Below are positions 56,699-64,000 of a stretch of 64,000 nucleotides of DNA, one piece after another. The DNA is from Alligator mississippiensis (lineage: Eukaryota > Chordata > Crocodylia > Alligatoridae): contig NC_081833.1 in assembly GCF_030867095.1 (NCBI RefSeq), forward strand, positions 69,157,895 to 69,221,894, written 5' to 3'. The translations under genes were made by a program, and so were the position numbers. The notes beneath the pieces are model-generated. The model did not search any database and was not told the origin of the DNA. It saw only the letters and a list, made by a program, of their open reading frames with translations. Position 1 is the stretch's first letter. Each line of letters begins with the position of its first letter.

Positions 56699-59690
56699 CA
56701 AAAAAAAAAAAAAAGGGGGGCAAACTTTTCCATTATAAATTCTTCTAAAGGTAGAAGATTTTGACCAAAATAAAGTCCTATGAAAAAAAGGTGTTGTAAC
56801 CCAGATGGGAAGCTAAGTATTAGGAACCAAGTGAACTTAATTGACAAAGACCTACCTATTATGGATATTTGTTAAGAAAAGATAAAGGGGGCTTGGAAAT
56901 CAGGAGGTCACAATCAGATCTAACGTTCCTGCACTAATCTCAGCCTGACACTACATGCTACTCCATTCATGTGCATGTGAGCTTCAGATCTAAGCTGACT
57001 CACAAGGATACCGATTGCCCTTCTAGCAGAAGAAAACAATAATTCTTCTTAAGAGAATCTATGTTTAAAGGAGAAGGCACCTAACTACCAGATTTTAAAC
57101 AAGCATATTAAGGAGTGCAGGAATTTTTCTATGTTGCCTGATCATTACATCTTTATGGAGAAAACCTTTTAAGATCAATGACATAGTAATTCCATAATAT
57201 TATATACTAAATACAAACCTATTTTTCCTTCTACTGAAACTAACCTGTTGTTAAAGAGAGCCCAGGTTTTAACTGCAGTGCATTTGCATGTATATGCAGC
57301 ATATGCCATTTAAATACAATGTAGGAACATGCTTTGGGACAGTTATTTATCAGGAAGAACCAGTTGTTCTGAGCAAGTTTTTAATCAGAATATCTTTCAG
57401 TTAATGAATCCCACTTGGAATGCGTAACTTCATTCAATATTCTATCACTGAAGTTGTGTTGTATTACAATCACATCACAACTGAAGTTAAAGAACGTAGC
57501 CATTTTTTTCCCCCTGAATCAGACACCTGCTATCAATTTGAACTGTATCTGATTGAAATATTTGTGCAGGAAGGACAAGGAATCAATTATTCATGAGAAC
57601 TAAACAATGGACTGTATAAACACAGTTCATGAACCTGAATCCTTTACAACCTGGCTTATCCTCTGTACATTTATAAGGACAGTCACATCTCTTGAACAAC
57701 TGACATATTTATGGCACAGAGGAGAGAAAAAAACCCAAGGAAACAAATGTTTTTGTTAAAGAAAATGTGAGATATTTGGGGCTAAATAGAAGTTCTTTCT
57801 TCCTTGCTTGCTTGCTTTTTCCTGTATATATAAAAGACCTAGATGTTAACGACATTTAACAAGACTTCCCATGAGGTAGCCTTTTCTGAGATTTCTGGCT
57901 CAGATTTTACTGATATCTGGGTAGTTCAGAGAAATGCTAAAACTATGTAATTTTTAAGCACCTACCCTGCAGTGTCTGGGCTTTGGACTCCTAACCTTCC
58001 TTTGCTCTTTAGCCAAAGGTCTCCCACTATTAGATCCTCAGCATTATAAGTATGTGCACGCTCATTCCCTGGCAAACTCTCCATCACTGAGTTTCAAGCA
58101 CCATGCAATTAAGCTCTACTAACTTTGCAAAGTTGATTGAGTTGAACATATGCTAGCAGCCCGCCTGTATCTTGTGATCTCATCTAAGCCTTGTAGTGCA
58201 AATGCCGCTGATGTCAGAGAAGGAAACACCTTTTGCTTAGCCTGTAGACGGTGTAATGCTGATGTCAGAACAAAACAATCTGAAAAACCAGGCCTCGAGG
58301 AAATCAGATTCTCCTAAGTACTGCCTTCTATTAATGTCCTTCTGCATTCAGAGTAGAGAAGTGAATGCCACTGTCATGTTTAATACATCATTATGTATAT
58401 CCTGATTATTATCTTATGGTAGTGGTTGAAATTTCAATAACAATATTTAAAATACATGACAGTCTGAAATTACGTTATCCGTATTTAAAGTCCCAGGATT
58501 ACAACTTCTAGTGGCGAGTGCTTGAATTAATGTGAAATACAATTTGAATTAAAATCAATTTTCCAATTGACTTTCAAGAGGCAACCGGCACTGTTTATTT
58601 GTTTTTATGGAAAATGATACAGGCAATTAATTTCTTTCATACCTTAAAGTGTTTGAGTTATAAAAACCTATAATGTAACATGACATGCTAGATGCATAAC
58701 ATTTGAGCTGATTTTACAGTAAGTGATTGGCATTTAGTGATTTTGATACCAAAATTTCAGTGATATACAAGGTGAGTGCTACAAATATATGGCTCTGCTG
58801 TAGCGACTATTCAGAAGAAACAAAAACACAGTTAAAAAAGTTTCTATTGTGTTAAATTTTATGCTAAGGGGAAAAAAAATATATTTATTGCCCTGGTTAT
58901 AGGCTGTTGCTTTAAAATGAACAGGAATTACAAGGTTATGAATTTCCCCGTCATGTATCTCTTTCATAAAATACAGCATGAATTTATAAATAAAATATAT
59001 GAGGACTCTATTCAATGAGAAATATGCCTGGACTTTGGCACTACATAGCCTTGCACAAGGCCATAGAAACTGCTTAACACTGATTTTCCTTGGTGTCTTT
59101 TGCAGTCTCATACTAGCTTTGCAATGCAGAGGTAGATGTGCCCTCTATTGTTTGAGACCAATCACCATTAATTACAAATACCTTTTCTTAACAATTGGCT
59201 ATGATCGGCTTATTTATGTAATGTTCATCTTTGATTCGAGCATCAGAGGATACAGTTGACAACAGGAAGGTCTCCATTTACTACACCTGTCTCCCAGGTC
59301 TGATATACCAGTTTTGTATAGCTTTCACCACCCATTTATGGAAGAAGGTTTTGAGGCCAATAAGCTTTCCTAGTGATGTGTAGTCTTCATAGTTGGTTCT
59401 ACTTGCTCACCAGTCCTTCTCTAATGACTGCTGTCTCCAACGTAGAATGAGCTTTGAATGCATCCCCACCTACCTTCTAGTTTAGGATTGTAGGGCAGCA
59501 GAAGAAGAGCTTTCCAGCTCATAGAGATGAACTTCCTCAAAACAGAATCTGAGGACAATAATTTTCCTGAGGACTGAAAAACTACATCTAAGACTTCTTG
59601 AATCTGCAAAACTGGGTGAAAAATCTCAAGAAAAGCAAGTTTTTCCTGTGGCATTCCTGCATTTCCACTTCTGGTCTTGGCTAGGAAAGC
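56699..59690. other. Gene-free AT-rich interval
   Basis: An A-run at 56700-56714 follows the CR1 tail. Otherwise unique AT-rich sequence with short ORFs only (at most 110 codons, minus strand 58779-59111) and no recognised motif. Confidence 0.5.
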
Positions 59691-59790
59691 ATGGTCTCAG
59701 TGGTTGGAACATAAGGCCAAAAGTCAAGAGTTCTGGGTTCTGTTCATAGTTCTGATACTGACTCACGGAACAGCTCGGGCAATTTAGTGG
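59691..59790 (+). mobile_element. SINE head fragment (MIR-like)
   Basis: GGTCTCAGTGGTTGGAAC fits a tRNA A-box region and TTCTGGGTTCTGTTCATAG a B-box region about 33 bases later. TCTGATACTGACTCACGG and TCGGGCAATTTAGTGG then follow the MIR core order (...CTGACTTGC...GGGCAAGTCACTT). The clear homology stops near 59790. Confidence 0.6.
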
Positions 59791-60177
59791 CTCCCGATTC
59801 TTCAAATGTTCACTACTGTTGGGAGCCAAAGTTCTTAGATAACCAACTATAGACTTGAGACCAGTTTGAGGGCCAGATTTTTCCACCATTTTGAGCACTT
59901 ACACCCCCAAGTCAAGTCAATGGGACACACTTCTGCTCACTGTAGCAAAGACAGCAGTGTAGTGCCACGGTCACTCAGTCTGGTCCATAACTTAGGCAAA
60001 CACTTGGCAGAATGAGCTGGTTTCCTCAGCCTGTGAATTAGAAATCATGGAGCTATGTGGTCCTTCTGTTTTCAGGAACTTATTAAAAGATTTTCACCTT
60101 GAACACACCGACCTATGAAAATTAGGTCATAGGGGCTGAGTTTGGGCACCTAAAAGTATTTCACAATGTAGGTAGTC

Positions 60178-60316
60178 TGGGCCTTGAGGTTTTTCATCTA
60201 CAAAGTTGGAATACTACATATTTCACTGGGTTTTTATGAGCTGCTCCTATTGTCTGTCAAGGAGTCCTGAGATCCCCAAGTGAAATTATTGTTTTAGAAA
60301 TGCAAATTATTATTGT
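60178..60316 (+). mobile_element. SINE 3' fragment (MIR-like)
   Basis: GGTTTTTCATCTACAAAGTTGGAATACTACATATTTCACTGGGTTTTTATGAG parallels the MIR-type order CAGTTTCCCATCTGTAAAATGGGGATAATACTNCCT...CAGGGTTGTTGTGAGG, quoted here in parts only. It ends with AGTCCTGAGATCCCC and AGAAATGCAAATTATTATT, the terminal phrase of reptile MIR-like SINEs. It may be the other half of the 59691-59790 copy, separated by about 390 bp. Another short SINE-like phrase lies near 59995-60045. Confidence 0.6.
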
Positions 60317-60547
60317 GACTTTGCTATAAAAATCTTTAAAAGAGCTGGTTAACTATTGACCAGGAGGCAGTGTTCTTCACTTTTCAAAAGCAGTTTGATC
60401 ATCATTATTCTCTATATCTACTGATTCGTTAAGCGATGTAATAAGCTTTCATTATCAGTTTCGTTCTCCTGTGCTGGTCTGGCCACTTAAGGGATGGATG
60501 TTGAAAGAGGCATTTGGCTAAAAAATGAACGTGTTTTTTTCCAATGT
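60317..60547. other. Short gene-free interval
   Basis: No feature recognised between the SINE end and the GT repeat. Confidence 0.5.
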
Positions 60548-60650
60548 AGTTGTGCGTGTGTGGGGGTGTGTGTGTGTGTGTGTGTGTGGGAGGGGGATGT
60601 GTGTGGGTGTGTGTGTGTGTGTGTGTGTGTGAACACACACACACACACAC
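60548..60650. repeat. Interrupted (GT)n ending in a GT/AC hairpin
   Basis: An interrupted GT repeat with G-rich breaks (GGGGG, GGGAGGGGG) runs to 60630. It switches abruptly, across GA, to (AC)9 at 60633-60650. The last 18 bases of the GT run are the exact complement of the AC run, so a hairpin of about 17-18 pairs with a tiny loop is possible. Confidence 0.95.
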
Positions 60651-62337
60651 TTTGACATATTCTCTTTAAGATCTATCACTAACGGCCAATCCACATGATT
60701 GGCTCATTCGTCCAATGCCGCTTGAGAATATAAAACAAATTTGGCAAGACCCTGCCCTAAGAGTCAGAGGTATTACTCTCATCAGAATCAATTCTGCTCT
60801 CAGAAAAGAAAGGTCAACGATAATTATGCACATGTATCTAGGAACAGAGTTTACCTCATTGAATAATATTACCTCTACTAGTCATAGCTGAAAGTAGGCA
60901 GGCAAAGAAGAGGGGAATTAAAAGCTATTTCTGCATTATTTCCCAGCCAAGCAAGCACTACAGTTTTAGTCCACGTTTTCTGCTGAAGCAAGTGCAGAGC
61001 TCGAATGCATTTTATCTGCCCAGGATGGATATGTGTTTTCCCTTGCACATTCCAGAGTTCAAAGTATGATGGATGTATAGCAAAAATCAACTCAATAAGA
61101 CTTTTCAGATTTTTAATTTATTGATGAAACATTTGTAAATAGAGTTCAAATATTAAACTTTAGATTTGAAAACTTGGCCTCTAGCTTATATACAGAGAAG
61201 AATTTAATTGTCTGTGGCTCTGTCTCAATCCTATGTAAACGCTAACAGACAAGTTTCTCTGCATTTTTTTCTTTGTTTTCCCCTCCTCTGCTTAGGCTGC
61301 CATTCCAGAGACCTTAACCTTGATGAGAAGCACTCCTCTCTAGGGGTAAAAGGTAATTTACCCACTCTAAACATTGTACTAGTTGTTTCCACACCTCTGA
61401 GCAAAGACTCCTGAAAAACAATGTCAAATGGAGGCTATTACTCCATGAATAAAACTTAATCAATAATATTGTTACAGTTTAGTGTTTAAGTTTGAGGGAA
61501 ATATGTTTAGGGGGAAAAAAGGAATGAGAAAATCAAATCAACCATGTCTTAAAATGCATGGTGAACATGTCCCTGGCCTTATGTCCTTTGTGGAAATTGT
61601 GCTTATACAACAGATAACTCAGCAATGAAGTCAATAACTGGCAAACTTGATACTTCCAAAGGCACTAAAGAGGAATGTCAACCAACACTGATGAGCAGCT
61701 TTGAACCCAAGGCCTTTCAGATGCTGCTTGACAAGTTAACAGGCTTTTCTTCCTCTGTAGAAAGGAAGCTTCGGAGAGACTGCATTTCTGTGAGTAAAAT
61801 AAACTCATTCTCCAAGAGCTGTTGGGCACATGCCACATGCCTTAAAGGGATAGGATTACCAGCCATTCTCAATACGTCCTTAGATGCTGAAGTACGTTTG
61901 TGCTAAATGGGGGGGGGGAGGGGGGAGCAGGAGAGGGAGTTCTCAGTAAATATGGGGGGTTTTGTAGTGAGGAAAGGAAAATAAAACAGGAAAGGTGTCT
62001 CGTGACTGGTTAAATGGGAGAGCTTTCAATGCCGTTTTACAAATGGGGACAAAAAGTATTTTATTTGCAGATCTGCTTTTGCTTTCGTTTAGCACTGAGA
62101 TGCTAGCTTCACTGTCACTGTTCTTTTAGAAGAGAAATGTTTTATACATTACAATTAAAATGCTAGCAGCAACCAAGCAGCTAAGGGTGAAGTTGCACGT
62201 TACACTTAGACCATACTAAATCGGTGGACTGTTAAGCAGTGGTTAAAGTTCAAATGTGTTGTGAGCAGTCACAGGTTAGTACCATTTCCTGCCTGCACAG
62301 CTCTGACTTGCTGTTAGAGAGCTGGCAAGAAGGTGTG
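60651..62337. other. Gene-free interval
   Basis: A G-run and GGGGAGG stretch at 61909-61928. A plus-strand ORF at 61625-61906 (93 codons) has no recognised domain. No transposon ends seen. Confidence 0.45.
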
Positions 62338-62400
62338 TGGCTAAGGATGGTGAGCCAGGGCATGGCTATGAGCCAGGATACCTGGGCTCTATCCCTTTTC
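62338..62400 (+). mobile_element. SINE head fragment
   Basis: GGGCATGGCTATGAGCCAG followed by GATACCTGGGCTCTATCCC fits the second half of a tRNA-derived SINE head, where GGAGACCTGGGTTCTATTCCC is the usual phrase. Only about 60 bases are recognisable. Confidence 0.4.
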
Positions 62401-62732
62401 TGGACTGGGAAGGCTGGAACCATGCATCCTGGGATGCTGGAAGACTGCAAATGGCTCATTTGATCCATGGAGGAGACTGAAGTTACCCTAACATGAGCCA
62501 GATAGCACAGCCCAAAGTTAACCCTTGCAGAAGTGGCATCACTTTAAAACATTGAAGGCACTTAGCATGAGTTAACAAGCTTTAACATAGACACCTGCAT
62601 TTTAAGTGCCCTTAGTACAGTCTAAATGTAACCTGTAACATCACCGTAAGATGTTTTTCACCTGTGGATCACAGGGAAGGAAATTCCCTTGCCCTCCGTA
62701 TGCCTTGGCAAAGAAAAGTATTCCATGGATTG

Positions 62733-63180
62733 CAAACTTGGAGAGATTGAATGAAAGAGCTAGGGTTTTTTAGCCTGGAGAAGAGAAGACTGGGGCAGGG
62801 GTGGGGAGTGGAGAATTTGATAGTAGTCTTCAAGTACTTGAAGGGAGTTCACAAAGAAGATGGAGATAGAGATAGACTAGCCTGTGACTATCAGGAACAT
62901 GACTAGGAGCAGTGGCCTAAAGCTGCAGGAGAATAAATTTAGGTTAGAGATTAGGGAAACTTTCTGACTATGAGGGTGGTCAAACATTGGGGCAGGCTAC
63001 CTAAAAAGTTATGGCATCTCCATCCCTGGAAATTTTCAAGATCAGGTTGGACAGATCTTGATCTTCAAAAATAGGTTGGACTTGGCTGGGATGGTCTAGT
63101 CAGGAACTATCTTACCTTGAGCAAGGGGATGGACTAGATGATGGTGTGAGTCCCTTGTAGCCCTAGTTTTGTATGATCCT
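62733..63180 (+). mobile_element. CR1 LINE 3' end, old
   Basis: Plus-strand CR1 from AAACTTGGAGAGATTGAATG through AGCCTGGAGAAGAGAAGACTG, TTCAAGTACTTGAAGGGAG, CATCTCCATCCCTGGAAATTTTCAAG to GATGGACTAGATGATGGTGTG and TATGATCCT. All frames are broken by stops and indels. A short internal repetition near 63041-63082 (GGTTGGACAGATCTTGATC, AGGTTGGACTTGG) suggests a local duplication. Confidence 0.9.
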
Positions 63181-63507
63181 AATAGTGCTGTTATTGCTTG
63201 GGCAAAATCTCATTGATTTCACTAGGAATTTTGCTGGAGTATAGATTGGAAATTCTGGTCCATTACTGGGGAAAAATGAGAAGCCAATTCTGCAAACTGT
63301 TCAGTTCAGTTCAGTTCAAAAGTGACCACAGACTTTGAGTGCCCACATGAGACCTGATTTCTCACAAGTGTTGAGGAGCTGCAGCCCCAACTGAAGTCAG
63401 AGTCTAGCAGCTTTGAAAAACAGGGTCCAAATCGCACTCCATAGCTACGCTGGCAAAACTTCCAGCATGGATGCAGCTCTCTCAGTAAAACTTCTGCCTA
63501 TTACCTT
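63181..63507. other. Gene-free interval between two CR1 ends
   Basis: Contains CATTGATTTCACTAGGAATTTTG (63211-63233), one instance of the scattered old repeat motif, and three GTTCA-type units at 63300-63317. Nothing else recognised. Confidence 0.5.
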
Positions 63508-63880
63508 AATAGGTAGTAAATTCAAAACTAAGAAAGGGAAGTTCTCTCTCACACAGCGCTAATTAAATTGTGCAACTCACCGCCACAAAACATTGTGGAA
63601 GCTGACAGTTTAACTAGATTAAAAAAGGGATTGGACAAATTCTTGGAGAAAAGGGGCATCAGCAGCTATTGAGCATGGGAGTTAGGGGCTCTGAATCAAA
63701 ACTTCCTAGACCTTAAATGCTAGAGGCTGCCAGTGGGAAAGGAACAGTGGAAACAAATCCTGGTCATACCCTGTTCACGCCCCTTTCAGCATCCACTCTC
63801 TGCCACGATATGACACAGACTACTGGGCAAGATGGACATTCGTTCTGACCCAGGAAGTGGCATTTCTTACGTTCCTGTGA
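63508..63880 (+). mobile_element. CR1 LINE 3' end, second subfamily
   Basis: ATAGGTAGTAAATTCAAAAC, ACAGCGCTAATTAAATTGTG, AACATTGTGGAAGCTGACAG, AAAAAAGGGATTGGACAAATTC, CTGGGCAAGATGGACATTCG and TCTGACCCAGGAAGTGGCATTTCTTACGTTCCTGTGA are the 3' end of a CR1 subfamily different from the one at 62733-63180. It matches the subfamily of the nested copy at 53331-53622. Frames are broken. Confidence 0.85.
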
Positions 63881-64000
63881 GTGAAGTCTGTTGGTTGCCT
63901 AGATATATTAATTTGAAAGAAATTATGCATCCAATTTTCCAGCCTGGCAAATCTGAACCAAAGCATCAAAGTTAAATGATTTGAAATTGATAGGGAATTT
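63881..64000. other. Right edge of the window
   Basis: AT-rich sequence with no recognised feature. It is too short to judge what lies beyond. Confidence 0.5.

Noticed and set aside
1..64000. tRNA, rRNA, snRNA genes, CRISPR arrays, prokaryotic operons
   Set aside because: None seen by inspection on either strand. tRNA-like signals are confined to decayed SINE heads, and the composition and repeats are vertebrate.

Overview
The window looks like a gene-poor stretch of a sauropsid nuclear genome, most probably a crocodilian (alligator-like). This rests on several CR1 LINE 3' ends of different ages, one with an open ORF2 C-terminus and an (ATCTATGA)n tail; tRNA-headed MIR-like SINE pieces; hAT-type non-autonomous elements with 8-bp target-site duplications; and short TIR families with GCACRTCTACACATG-like or GCTAGGGACAGACATT-like ends. 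The species call is recognition from family resemblance, not a database result. I found no credible host protein-coding exon, rRNA or tRNA, CRISPR array or bacterial-type operon. The short ORFs (60-150 aa) are the chance lengths expected in AT-rich DNA, apart from the CR1 ORF2 pieces.

Layout. 1-1649 has no gene; 1656-2370 is a 5'-truncated CR1 with a 199-aa open ORF2 remnant. 3523-4000 holds a hAT-like half element with a poly-C tract and a hairpin. 6022-6323 is a possible MITE. 11486-11729 and 12514-13596 are two members of one TIR family, and a third, inverted member lies at 46758-47518, itself split by a GC-rich element with its own 8-bp duplication. 18647-18915 and 46360-46652 are MITE-like elements of another TIR group. 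19450-21091 is a dense patch: (CCTAA)6, two opposed SINE heads around a fragment with a hammerhead-ribozyme-like core, a minus-strand CR1 with a perfect 12-bp duplication, and a fold-back hAT-like element. 23537-23650 is a perfect 20-bp inverted repeat around an AT microsatellite. 51611-52641 is the clearest hAT-type element, with an internal tandem array. 53209-54340 is a minus-strand CR1 invaded by a plus-strand CR1. 54812-55041 and 59691-60316 are SINE pieces. 55767-56698 is a CR1 broken by two adjacent TIR elements. 62733-63880 holds two more CR1 3' ends.

No set of genes works together here. What the window records is layered transposon history: several nested insertions give relative ages (the SINE, TIR and older CR1 layer before the hAT-type layer; host CR1s before the elements that split them). 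The long gaps are AT-rich unique sequence with microsatellites and scattered decayed repeats. Some of it could hold distal regulatory elements, which only cross-species alignment could show.
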